A program made the translations under genes and the position numbers. From assembly GCA_965199905.1 (NCBI GenBank), contig OZ241366.1:3844001-3908000 (forward strand): 64,000 nt of DNA, in the 5' to 3' direction. The notes under the pieces were generated by a model that saw only the letters and a program-made list of their open reading frames with translations, searched no databases and was not told the DNA's origin. This document shows positions 16,583 to 25,072 of the stretch, in pieces (position 1 is the first letter of the stretch; every line of letters begins with the position of its first letter). This stretch comes from Ilyomonas sp965199905. GTDB lineage: Bacteria > Bacteroidota > Bacteroidia > Chitinophagales > Chitinophagaceae.

Positions 16583-18037
16583 CTAGAACGACCGTGTAAA
16601 ACCGACCGCGATGCCTGTGCTTGCTATCGGCAATTTGGCAATGCCAATACCACTAAGCGGCATCTTTATATAAGGCTCTGCGCGCAGAGATAAATGTTTG
16701 TTTATCTGCAATTGATACCCAAAACTCAGGCTGGCAACAGAAAATAAATTGCTGCCCGAATTACTGTATTTTTTTGTTGCGTTGTAGTAATTGCCAGAAT
16801 GATTTGCATAGTAGCTATACTGCTCATCTTTCATGATGTAAGAAGATAAACCGGCTGTAGTAAACCAATTGCTGCTTTTCTTCTGCGCAAAATCATATTT
16901 CACTGATGCCGGTATTTCAAACATGGCACAACTTCCATTGGTATAAATAATTTTTGATGCTTCCGGGATGCCTGTGTTTGTTTTATCAAAATACTTCCCC
17001 GTGCTGTAATATTTTTTATCTGTCCAGTTAACGCCGGATTCAACAGAAAGGCGTTTGGAGAGGCGATAACCAATCAGCAGCTCAAAGCCGTGTCCGGCTT
17101 TGTTTATGCGTTGTAGTTTGATGGTGCTTACATCAAGGCTTGCCAGGATGCCAGCATAAAAACCAGTTTGCTTACGTGGCTTTGCTTTTACCATCTTGCT
17201 TTTGTTTTCGTTGCTGTTATTATTGTTCACAGCGCTGTCTGTTTTTGTAATGTGCAAAGCACTATCTGCTTTTGCAGTATTCAAAGCCAGGCTATCCGTT
17301 TTTGCTGGCAAAGCTCCACTCGCCTCTGCACTTTTGCCTTGTGTTAGTTTGCTCATCGCATCACCATTATTATCTCCCGCATCTTTCTTATCTATACGGT
17401 TAGATGCAGTATTGGGTTGCAGAACAGGGAGAGTATTTTTATTAGTAATGAATTCGTTTTTATTGTGGCTTGTCTGTTCCTGATTGTTATTTAAATTCTC
17501 TTTCTCCTTTTTGAAAAAAGAAGAATTTCCTGAATAATTATATAAGCCACTTTCTGTATGTGCCTTTTTTGAATCTTTAGTATTGAATGAAATTTGATCA
17601 CCGCTTTTATCAAAAGCTTCCAGATTATTTTTTGCCTTAACAGAAGAAGATGCTGTTGTTGAATCATTCATATTCATTGCAGCAGAAGGCATTTCCTTAT
17701 TGATCTTAACATCTGATTTTTGAGAGTTATTATTTGTTTCATTCTTTACAACATCATTATGTAATGAATTATTGGCAGCCTCTTTTGTAGCTGCAATTTG
17801 TTGAGCAGGTTGATTATCGCTTTTATAATAAATAGCACTTAGTAACAAACCCAATGGAACCAGCCAAAACAGCCACAATGCGCGCCGCTTCCTTTTCTCT
17901 TTTTCTTCCGCAGCAGGCATGGAAGTTTCCTGCAAACCGGCAAATACTTTTTGCCAGTCTGCACCATCCGTTTTCAGAGGATATTGTTCTGCCGCTTTGC
18001 GGAACAAATCGTCCATATCGTCATTTATATCCTGCAT
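16583..18037 (-). CDS. Anti-sigma-like protein fused to an outer-membrane beta-barrel-like domain
   Basis: The protein has 484 residues. The N-terminal 45 residues (DDMDDLFRKAAEQYPLKTDG) look like the cytoplasmic sigma-binding part, followed by a basic patch and one membrane helix (LWLFWLVPLGLLLSAIYY, about residues 50-67). About 220 low-complexity residues rich in Asn, Ser and Lys form a spacer. The last 200 residues (GFYAGILASLDVSTIKLQR ... FELLIGYRLSKRLSVESGVNW ... AVGFTRSF) resemble a porin-type barrel. The start overlaps the sigma gene end by 17 bp, the classical sigma/anti-sigma arrangement. The long spacer could bridge inner membrane and envelope. Confidence 0.8.
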   Translation of the reverse strand: MQDINDDMDDLFRKAAEQYPLKTDGADWQKVFAGLQETSMPAAEEKEKRKRRALWLFWLVPLGLLLSAIYYKSDNQPAQQIAATKEAANNSLHNDVVKNETNNNSQKSDVKINKEMPSAAMNMNDSTTASSSVKAKNNLEAFDKSGDQISFNTKDSKKAHTESGLYNYSGNSSFFKKEKENLNNNQEQTSHNKNEFITNKNTLPVLQPNTASNRIDKKDAGDNNGDAMSKLTQGKSAEASGALPAKTDSLALNTAKADSALHITKTDSAVNNNNSNENKSKMVKAKPRKQTGFYAGILASLDVSTIKLQRINKAGHGFELLIGYRLSKRLSVESGVNWTDKKYYSTGKYFDKTNTGIPEASKIIYTNGSCAMFEIPASVKYDFAQKKSSNWFTTAGLSSYIMKDEQYSYYANHSGNYYNATKKYSNSGSNLFSVASLSFGYQLQINKHLSLRAEPYIKMPLSGIGIAKLPIASTGIAVGFTRSF

Positions 18038-18626
18038 ATTCGCTGTTGCGGGTTTCTTTAAGATACGTTTGTAATAATTGTCTCGCCTTCCATAAGTTAG
18101 ATTTTGAAGTGCCTACGGCAATACCGAGAAGCTCTGAAATTTCATTATGATTCAAGCCATCAATAGCGTGCATATTGAATACGGTACGATACATGGGCGG
18201 CAGTTTTCCTACCTGTATCATCAGGTCTTTATAAAGAAGTAGCTGATCGGCATCATCGCGCTCGCTGGTCTCATTCCAAACCGCTTCCGATGTGTAGTCA
18301 GCCTCCGATATCGTATTGCTTTTGCGAAGCTCATCAATGGCATTGTTGATCATAATGCGCCGTATCCAGCCCATCAGCATACGCTCTGTACTTTCTTCAT
18401 CGCCTGCCTGAAACTGGGAAGCGTGCCGAAACAGTTTTACAAAGCCATCATTCACTACATCCACCGCTTTTTCATATCTGAAAATGTAACGGAACACCGT
18501 TTTAAGGGCGTAACCATAGTATCGCTCGTAAAGCCTTTTCTGGCTTTTCGAATCGTTACTGGCACAGCCGGTAATGATATCTCTGATGTCGCTCAAACGG
18601 TCTGATTGCTTTTGATGCTCATACAT
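18021..18626 (-). CDS. ECF-type RNA polymerase sigma factor
   Basis: The 201-residue protein has sigma region 2 (LYERYYGYALKTVFRYIFRY, then DVVNDGFVKLF and MGWIRRIMINNAIDELRK) and region 4 (LPPMYRTVFNMHAIDGLNHN, EISELLGIAVGTSKSNLWKA). It lacks regions 1 and 3, as in extracytoplasmic-function sigma factors. The next gene overlaps it by 17 bp and encodes its probable anti-sigma partner. It heads a six-gene operon and probably controls it in response to an envelope signal. Confidence 0.92.
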   Translation of the reverse strand: MYEHQKQSDRLSDIRDIITGCASNDSKSQKRLYERYYGYALKTVFRYIFRYEKAVDVVNDGFVKLFRHASQFQAGDEESTERMLMGWIRRIMINNAIDELRKSNTISEADYTSEAVWNETSERDDADQLLLYKDLMIQVGKLPPMYRTVFNMHAIDGLNHNEISELLGIAVGTSKSNLWKARQLLQTYLKETRNSEYAGYK

Positions 18627-18751
18627 ACGTGAACACTTACGCTATGGTTGCCTTGCCTGTCAAATTTGTAATCACTCCGGTAAATTTTTTTTACAAAACC
18701 AGCAACCTTCTCCACATATTTATCGTTTTCTATTACCAAATATCCGTTCTT

Positions 18752-19681
18752 ATGAAAAAACATCTACTTTTTATTTGTCTTCTTTTTTGCGGTTTGGCTT
18801 CACAAGCCACCGTGCACACCATTCAGGTTGCTAACTTCCAGTTTTCGGATCTTTCATCAAATAGCATTGTTACCAATGCTATTATTGGTGATACTATTGT
18901 ATGGACATGGGTAAGCGGCTCGCACACAACTACCTGCGATCCGGTAAACCATTCCAATACTTCACTACCTGCCGGAGCCGCCACCTGGAATTCTCCTATA
19001 ACTTCTACTGCTACGTCTTTTTCTTATATACCTGGTGTTGCAGGCACTTACAACTATATCTGCATTCCACATGCTGATTTCGGAATGATAGGTACCATCA
19101 ACGTTTCATCTATACTGCCGGTTACATTTCTCAGCTTTGGCGCCACGGCATCTCACGATAATAAAGCTCTTATTAAATGGGTAGTGGCAAGTGAGCTGAA
19201 TGTCAATTATTACTCAGTGCAAAAAAGTACCGATGGAAGAACATTCACAGAAGCAGGTCGCGTAATGGCAAGCGATAATTCTTCCCTGCAAAAAACGTAC
19301 ACTTATAGCGATAACACGACGGAAGACAGCCGTTATGTTTATTATTCATTAAAGATTATTGATAAAGATGGAAAAGCACAATCTTCGTCTATCGTTCTGT
19401 TTAAAAATGCGACGGCTAACGGTAATGTTATTATCAGTATGAGTCCGAATCCCATTAACAGCCCGGGACATTTGATGCTGCAGTTCAATGCCGATAAGCC
19501 GGGAACCATGCTTGTACAATTATTTGATATGAATGGCAGGCTTGTAAAACAAACCAATATGATGGCCGCGGCAGGTATCAACAATGGTCATTTCCATTTA
19601 GGTGAATTGCCTTCAGGTAATTATAAAGTTATATTTTCTATTGACGGAAAAAAAGAAACAAAGCAACTTCAGTTTAAGTAA
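18752..19681 (+). CDS. Secreted cupredoxin-domain protein with type IX sorting domain
   Basis: The protein has 309 residues from ATG 18752 (MKKHLLFICLLF, signal peptide to about residue 19); codons before that start are rejected as non-coding. Residues 20-120 form a plastocyanin-like domain with all four copper ligands: H58, C104, H107 and M112 in GSHTTTC and YICIPHADFGM (C-x2-H-x4-M). A beta-rich linker follows, and the last 75 residues (SPNPINSPGHLMLQF ... LPSGNYKVIF) are a type IX C-terminal sorting domain. It is thus predicted to be a secreted or surface-anchored copper redox protein. It is divergent from the sigma operon, 125 bp away. Confidence 0.88.
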   Translation: MKKHLLFICLLFCGLASQATVHTIQVANFQFSDLSSNSIVTNAIIGDTIVWTWVSGSHTTTCDPVNHSNTSLPAGAATWNSPITSTATSFSYIPGVAGTYNYICIPHADFGMIGTINVSSILPVTFLSFGATASHDNKALIKWVVASELNVNYYSVQKSTDGRTFTEAGRVMASDNSSLQKTYTYSDNTTEDSRYVYYSLKIIDKDGKAQSSSIVLFKNATANGNVIISMSPNPINSPGHLMLQFNADKPGTMLVQLFDMNGRLVKQTNMMAAAGINNGHFHLGELPSGNYKVIFSIDGKKETKQLQFK

Positions 19682-19708
19682 CGAACAAAAGAAGCGATAA
19701 AGGCAAAT

Positions 19709-19746
19709 GGCGCGTCTGTTATCTAAAAACAGCGCGCCTTTTTTTA
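19709..19746 (+). terminator. Terminator after the cupredoxin gene
   Basis: GGCGCG-CTGTT pairs with AACAG-CGCGCC and is followed by seven T. Confidence 0.85.
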
Positions 19747-19898
19747 TGATTGTGCCTGGTAAACGATAGTTTTCGCACAGAATAAATGAGAACACAGAAT
19801 AAGTGTTCGCACCGGGATAAAATTAAGATATCTCTTCGCTCTGTTTCCTCTGTGTGTAAGTAAAATTTCTGCTTATCATTACACCGTAAAGCCACTAT

Positions 19899-20726
19899 AT
19901 GTTCACGCTTAACTGTAATGGAAGATTAGTAACAATCGATAAGCCGGTGGTAATGGGAATCATCAATGCTACGCCCGATTCCTTTTATGGGGACAGCCGC
20001 GCCACCGCCATTGACGCCGCTTTGCAAAGCGCAGAAAAAATGCTGGCTGATGGCGCTTTTTTTCTTGATATCGGCGGGCAAAGCACCGCACCGGGAAGCA
20101 TTTTAATTTCTTCCGGAGAAGAAGCTCAGCGCGTATTGCCGGTCATCGAGGCCATACACAAAGCATTTCCCGATTCCTGCATTTCTGTCGATACTTTTTA
20201 TGCAGATGTGGCAAAGGAAGCCGTTGCTTCCGGCGCTTCTCTTATCAACGATATCAGTGGTGGAATGATAGATGAAAACATGCTGCCAGCCGTTGCCTCA
20301 CTTTCAGTTCCGTATATTTTGATGCATATAAAAGGCACGCCACAAACCATGCGGCAACATGCGGTATATGATGATGTAACTAAGGAAGTGCTGGATTATT
20401 TTATACAGAAAACAAATGATTGCAAACGGGCAGGTATTAATGATATTATCATTGATCCGGGTTTTGGCTTTGCTAAAACAACAGACCAAAACTTTACGCT
20501 GTTAAATAATCTGGGCATTTTTAAAATGCTTCAAAAGCCAATCCTGGCGGGCGTTTCACGAAAAGGAACGATCTATAAAACTTTAAAAACAACACCTGAT
20601 AAAGCATTGAATGGAACTACCGTTTTAAATACCATTGCCTTATTAAAAGGCGCCAATATTCTTCGTGTGCATGATGTAAAGGAAGCCGTAGAAGCGATAG
20701 AGTTGGTTGGAAAAACAACAAGTTAG
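19899..20726 (+). CDS. folP: Dihydropteroate synthase
   Basis: The 275-residue protein has all DHPS signatures: MGIINATPDSFYGDS, FLDIGGQSTAPGS, SVDTFYADVAKEA, LINDISGG, IIDPGFGFAKT and VSRKG. It joins 4-aminobenzoate to the pterin diphosphate in folate synthesis and is the sulfonamide target. It is a single gene, followed by the palindromic repeat at 20744-20992. Confidence 0.96.
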   Translation: MFTLNCNGRLVTIDKPVVMGIINATPDSFYGDSRATAIDAALQSAEKMLADGAFFLDIGGQSTAPGSILISSGEEAQRVLPVIEAIHKAFPDSCISVDTFYADVAKEAVASGASLINDISGGMIDENMLPAVASLSVPYILMHIKGTPQTMRQHAVYDDVTKEVLDYFIQKTNDCKRAGINDIIIDPGFGFAKTTDQNFTLLNNLGIFKMLQKPILAGVSRKGTIYKTLKTTPDKALNGTTVLNTIALLKGANILRVHDVKEAVEAIELVGKTTS

Positions 20727-20743
20727 ATTTCTGCTAAAAAGGT

Positions 20744-20992
20744 TGCGGCGTCATTTCGAAATTGCCCTCAACAATGCTCATCATAAATCATTTTCCCGGA
20801 GGCTTTAGCCTGTGGCGTCTTTAGCGCCATGCGGAATCTGATGACTTTATTCTTATAATTCAAATGAAAAAAAGCACTTGTAAAATTTCAAACAGGTTTA
20901 AACTATTAAAATCAGGTTTCGCACAAAGCTGCCATCAAGTTTGATTACAACACAGTCTATTGTTGGCAGCAATTGCAGAATGACGCGCCGCA
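20744..20992. repeat. MITE-like palindromic element, copy 1
   Basis: The ends pair: TGCGGCGTCATTTCGAAATT (20744-20763) matches the reverse complement of the right end near 20959-20992 (AGCAATTGCAGAATGACG). Inner parts (GCGGAATCTGATGA near 20830 and ATCAGGTTTCGC near 20920) also form an inverted pair. It has no ORF, fills the folP-recN gap and matches copy 2 at 23376-23607. Confidence 0.8.
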
Positions 20993-21013
20993 CTGTTTTA
21001 TTTACAAAGCACA

Positions 21014-22669
21014 TCAATTCAGCACCATTTCCCTCGCATTCTCCAAAGCCGCTGCGGTAGGCTTTTCGCCGCTCAGCATTTGCGCAATCGTAGTAATTCT
21101 TTCTTCCTGCGAAAGGATGCGGATATTGGTCTTAATCGCATTGCCTTTTATCTGTTTGTACACAAAGAAATGCGCATCGGCACGGCCCGCAATCTGCGGC
21201 TGATGGGTAATCGCAATCACTTGTCGCTGTGTTGCCAATCCCTTCATAATAATACCAACTTGTTTCGCGGCTTCTCCCGAAATGCCCGTATCAATTTCAT
21301 CGAAAATCATAGTCGGCAAATCAATGGATTGCGCCACAAGAGATTTGATACAAAGCATCAAACGACTCAGCTCACCACCGCTTGCTACTTTGCGTAAAGG
21401 CTCAAAACGATTGCTGTTATTGGCATCAAAAAGAAACTCAATATTGTTATTGCCATAAACGTGCAGCGGCGTTTCGGTAAGCTGCACTTTCAACCGCGCA
21501 TTCGGCATACCGACCTGTGTCAGCAATCTCGTTACTTCTTTGGCTAATGGCGTGGTTTGTTCTTGCCTGGCTTCGCCTAAACTTTTTGCGCGCTGCATAG
21601 CATCTTTAAATAAAGCGCTCACTTCTTTTTCTTTGGCAGCAATGGTTTCATCAATATTCAAAACAGATTGCAGCTTAGCTTCCAGTTCTGCCTGCAGTTG
21701 TAATAACTCATTTGTGTTAGATAAAGCATGCTTCTTCAACAGTTTATAACCCAATGCCAGCCTCTCGTTTATCCAATCTATACGCTTCGCATCAAAGTTC
21801 ACATTGTCGTTAATGCTTTCTACTTCATCGGCAATATCCTGCAACTCTATTTGTGCGCTTTGCAAGCGTTGTATCAGTAAAGGCAACTGTGGGTGAAACG
21901 AATGATAATGCTGTAAAGAATTACACAATTGCTTTAACTGGCTCACCACCGGTTCTTCGCCTTCTTTTAAAGAGTAATAAGTTTTCGAAAGAGTTGTTTT
22001 AATTTCTTCAGCATTGCTCAATAACTGCAATTCGCTGTCAATTTCTTCCAGCTCGTTTTCTTTAAAAGAGGCTTCGCTTAATTCGTTGTATAGAAAATTA
22101 TTGAAGTCAAACTCTTTGGTGAATGCACTTTTTTGTCCAATCAATTCATCCAGCTCGCGCTGCGCTTTTTGCCAGGTCCGAAACACTTTTTGATAAGCTG
22201 ATAAAGCATCTTCATTTTTAGCCAGAGCATCCAACACTTCGCGCTGAAAATCACTGTCGCCAAGCTCAAGCGTATCAAACTGTCTATGTAAATCTACCAG
22301 CAGCGAAGCCAGTTCTTTTAACTGGAATAAAGTAGCCGGCGTATCATTAATAAAGCCGCGCGATTTGCCGCTGGGCAATATCTCCCTGCGTATCACCAGC
22401 TCGCCTTCATTCTCCAATTCGTGCGTTTGCAAAAATTGCCTGACAGCCGTTTTATTGTCAATAAAAAAGGTGCCTTCAACAAAGCATTTTTTATCGGTAA
22501 ACATTAGCGCTGCCGTATCTGCACGCTCGCCAAGAATGAGAGCCAGTGCGCCCATCAGTATACTTTTACCCGCACCGGTTTCTCCCGTAATAATATTCAG
22601 GTTATGAGAAAAATTGATCTCGATTTCATCAATGATGGCGTAGTTCTGAATGTGTAAGCGCTGCAACAT
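21014..22669 (-). CDS. recN: DNA repair protein RecN
   Basis: The protein has 551 residues from ATG 22669 (MLQRLHIQNYAIIDEIEINF). It shows Walker A (TGETGAGKS), the long coiled-coil centre, the signature LRKVASGGELSRLMLCIK and Walker B (TMIFDEIDTGISGEAA). RecN is an SMC-like ATPase that gathers DNA ends in double-strand break repair. It is on the minus strand beside two repeat-rich gaps and has no operon partner. Confidence 0.96.
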   Translation of the reverse strand: MLQRLHIQNYAIIDEIEINFSHNLNIITGETGAGKSILMGALALILGERADTAALMFTDKKCFVEGTFFIDNKTAVRQFLQTHELENEGELVIRREILPSGKSRGFINDTPATLFQLKELASLLVDLHRQFDTLELGDSDFQREVLDALAKNEDALSAYQKVFRTWQKAQRELDELIGQKSAFTKEFDFNNFLYNELSEASFKENELEEIDSELQLLSNAEEIKTTLSKTYYSLKEGEEPVVSQLKQLCNSLQHYHSFHPQLPLLIQRLQSAQIELQDIADEVESINDNVNFDAKRIDWINERLALGYKLLKKHALSNTNELLQLQAELEAKLQSVLNIDETIAAKEKEVSALFKDAMQRAKSLGEARQEQTTPLAKEVTRLLTQVGMPNARLKVQLTETPLHVYGNNNIEFLFDANNSNRFEPLRKVASGGELSRLMLCIKSLVAQSIDLPTMIFDEIDTGISGEAAKQVGIIMKGLATQRQVIAITHQPQIAGRADAHFFVYKQIKGNAIKTNIRILSQEERITTIAQMLSGEKPTAAALENAREMVLN

Positions 22670-22874
22670 AATTTGAAGATGCAAATTACTCCAAATGGTA
22701 CTATTCAGTATGTTGAAAAAATTGGATTAACAGGAAATTTAAGCAGGCTTATTCTCCCGAAAAACAATATATGAAGAGGGATGGATTTATTTGCCACTCC
22801 ACTGTTCTTCCTGCAGTCTGCACCAGCTTACTTCTTCATTCGCCATTGCTGTACACATATTTTATTTATGTAGA

Positions 22875-23295
22875 TGGCCGATCAACAACTTTACGTTGCC
22901 GCACAATTTCTCAATACGGTTATCGGGCGATTATCAAAGCAAAACCAACTTACCGGTAAATAATAATTCCGGTCAGCCGGGTCCGCCTTTCATGCAGGCG
23001 CAGTCGTCTTCACAAGGTTATATCCGTTTGTTCCGGGGTGTGGATGCGGCTATTAAAAAGAACTTCCTGAAAGATAATAAAGCGACGGTAAGCCTTAGCA
23101 TCAGCGACGTATTCAGAACACGTAAACAGGATCAATATTCATACAGCGATTATTTGTACAGAACTATTATCGCTTATATAATCCGCAGTTGGTGCGTTTA
23201 ATTTCTCGTATCGCTGTGGTAAAATGGATGTGAATTTATGTAAGAGAACGAAGCAATCGTCTGGCTTGGGCGATGCGACTTCCGGAATGCAGTAA
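22875..23295 (+). pseudogene. 3' remnant of an outer-membrane beta-barrel (TonB-receptor-like) protein
   Basis: Reading the adjacent frames together gives about 140 residues of the end of an outer-membrane barrel: WPINNFTLPHNFSIRLSGDY, YIRLFRGVDAAIKKNFLKDN, KATVSLSISDVFRTRKQ, then NYYRLYNPQLVR and FNFSYRCGKMD, ending at TAA 23293-23295. Two frame jumps lie near 23150 and 23200; each is explained by one missing T in a TTTT run. The upstream coding part is absent. A terminator at 23315 still follows, so this was a transcribed gene. Confidence 0.75.
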
Positions 23296-23314
23296 TGTGT
23301 GTGGGAAGATAGAT

Positions 23315-23350
23315 AAAAGGTTCGTACAGGTCTTTTGTGCGAACCTTTTT
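23315..23350 (+). terminator. Terminator after the decayed barrel gene
   Basis: AAAAGGTTCGTACA pairs with TGTGCGAACCTTTTT. Confidence 0.8.
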
Positions 23351-23375
23351 GTTTGGTGTTATTGTAAAAGAAAAG

Positions 23376-23607
23376 TTGCTGCGTCATTCTGTACTTGCCC
23401 TCAGTAATAGTTTGTCATAAATCACTTTTGCGAGGGCTTTGTGCGGAATCTGATGATTGTGTCATAGCACTTTCAGAATAATGTACGGCACTTCTCATTC
23501 TTTGGGCAAGTTCAAAATGCGGAGATCAGATTCCGCAAAAAGCCGCCTGCCGGTTAGATTAAACCACTATTCATTGTTGGCGGCAATTACGGAATGACGC
23601 CGCAGCA
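23376..23607. repeat. MITE-like palindromic element, copy 2
   Basis: The right end (CATTGTTGGCGGCAATTACG at 23572, continuing GAATGACGCCGCAGCA to 23607) is close to the reverse complement of the left end (TTGCTGCGTCATTCTGTACT at 23376). Inner inverted parts are GCGGAATCTGATGA near 23443 and ATCAGATTCCGC near 23525. It has the same design as copy 1 and lies between the barrel pseudogene and the methyltransferase gene. Confidence 0.8.
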
Positions 23608-23626
23608 TATTAATTTATGCAAGCCA

Positions 23627-23634
23627 TACATTTG
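23627..23634 (+). promoter_or_regulatory. Candidate -7 element before the RsmF-like gene
   Basis: TACATTTG matches TAnnTTTG, 15 bp before the ATG at 23649. It lies just outside repeat copy 2, and no convincing -33 box was found. Confidence 0.35.
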
Positions 23635-23648
23635 CTGCCAGATAATAC

Positions 23649-25040
23649 ATGCAGAAACTTCCTTTACAATTATTACAGTCATTGCAAGATGTGGCAGGCT
23701 TTGATGAGGCTGCCTTTGTTCGTGCGCATGAAGAAAGAGAATCGGTGACTTCTATCCGTTTTCAACCCCATAAATATTCAATATTTAATGAACAGTATTC
23801 AATTGACGATTTAAAATTGCCGATAAAAAAAACGGTTCCCTGGTGCGATAATGCTTACTATTTAAGCGAGCGTCCTTCGTTCACGTTCGACCCACTGTTT
23901 CATGCTGGTTTATATTATGTACAGGAAGCCAGCAGCATGTTTTTGTGGGAAGTATTGAAGCAGGCCATTGGTGATGATACAAAAGGTAAAAAAGTGCTTG
24001 ATTTATGTGCGGCGCCAGGCGGAAAAAGCACCTTGTTATCTTCTTATTTCACCGATGGTTTTGTGGTGTCAAACGAAGTGATAAAAAGCCGTGCAAACAT
24101 CTTAGCTGAGAACATCACCAAGTGGGGAAATGCGAATGTGATTGTTACCAATAATGATCCTTCTCACTTTCAGAGATTGGATGGATTTTTTGATGTGATG
24201 CTGATAGATGCGCCATGCAGCGGAAGCGGTTTATTTAGAAAAGACAATGATGCCATTGGCGAGTGGAGCGAAGAGGCGGTAAACCTCTGCAGCCTGCGCC
24301 AGCAAAGGATTGTAGCAGATGCGTATTCATGTTTGAAAGAAAATGGAATATTGATTTATTCTACTTGTTCTTATTCAACAGAAGAAGATGAAACTATACT
24401 CGATTGGATGATGGAAAGCTTCCAATTATCAGCTATCGATATTCAGCTAAAAGAGGAATGGAATATTGCGGAAAGTATCTCTCCAAAGCATAAAGCATAC
24501 GGCTATCGTTTTTATCCTGATAAAGTAAAAGGAGAGGGGTTCTTTATTGCTGCCTTTGTAAAAAAAGATGGTTCCCATTTTTCAACTTCTGTAAATAAGC
24601 CGCCAACGCTTGCAACAGCAAAAGAAAAGGATGCATTGTTGCCATGGATACATAATGAAACACCACTCACATTTATAAAACAGGGTGACATCATCATTGC
24701 CATTCCCGAAGAAACAGGTTCTTATTTACCCACCTTGCAAAAAGCTTTATATATTAAACAGGCCGGCGTGGCGTTAGGACAAATGAAAGGTGCCGATGTG
24801 ATTCCGCATCATGCACTTGCGGTGAGTGTATTGGCTAACACATCGTTGCCTAAACTGGAGATGACAAGGCAACAGGCAATTCAATATTTGCAGAAAAAAG
24901 ACATCAATATTGATTTTGTTTCGTTAAAAAATGGCTGGCAAATCGCTACTTATTGTGGAATGCCGCTGGGCTGGCTGAAAGTTTTACCCAACCGGGCAAA
25001 TAACTATTATCCACCGGAGTGGAGAATTTTAAAAAATTAA
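23649..25040 (+). CDS. RsmF-type rRNA cytosine-5 methyltransferase
   Basis: The 463-residue NOL1/NOP2/Sun protein has the SAM site LDLCAAPGGKSTLLSSYF, the catalytic motif IDAPCSGSGLFRKDNDA and the second cysteine site IYSTCSYS. Its C-terminal 160 residues (from about LLPWIHNETPLTFIKQGD) form a PUA/RsmF-like RNA-binding tail ending LPNRANNYYPPEWRI. Such enzymes make m5C in 16S rRNA. It is a single gene with a candidate promoter inside the preceding repeat-rich gap. A second, RsmB-like protein is encoded at 45529-46707. Confidence 0.92.
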   Translation: MQKLPLQLLQSLQDVAGFDEAAFVRAHEERESVTSIRFQPHKYSIFNEQYSIDDLKLPIKKTVPWCDNAYYLSERPSFTFDPLFHAGLYYVQEASSMFLWEVLKQAIGDDTKGKKVLDLCAAPGGKSTLLSSYFTDGFVVSNEVIKSRANILAENITKWGNANVIVTNNDPSHFQRLDGFFDVMLIDAPCSGSGLFRKDNDAIGEWSEEAVNLCSLRQQRIVADAYSCLKENGILIYSTCSYSTEEDETILDWMMESFQLSAIDIQLKEEWNIAESISPKHKAYGYRFYPDKVKGEGFFIAAFVKKDGSHFSTSVNKPPTLATAKEKDALLPWIHNETPLTFIKQGDIIIAIPEETGSYLPTLQKALYIKQAGVALGQMKGADVIPHHALAVSVLANTSLPKLEMTRQQAIQYLQKKDINIDFVSLKNGWQIATYCGMPLGWLKVLPNRANNYYPPEWRILKN

Positions 25041-25072
25041 TTTTACGCCCGACTACTTAATATTCTGACGCT

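Noticed and set aside
18629..18751. Upstream extension of the cupredoxin gene
   Set aside because: ATG 18752 is followed by a clear signal peptide; the earlier codons lie in the promoter region shared with the sigma operon.
20744..23607. CRISPR array
   Set aside because: There are only two or three scattered copies, with inverted ends and no regular short spacers.
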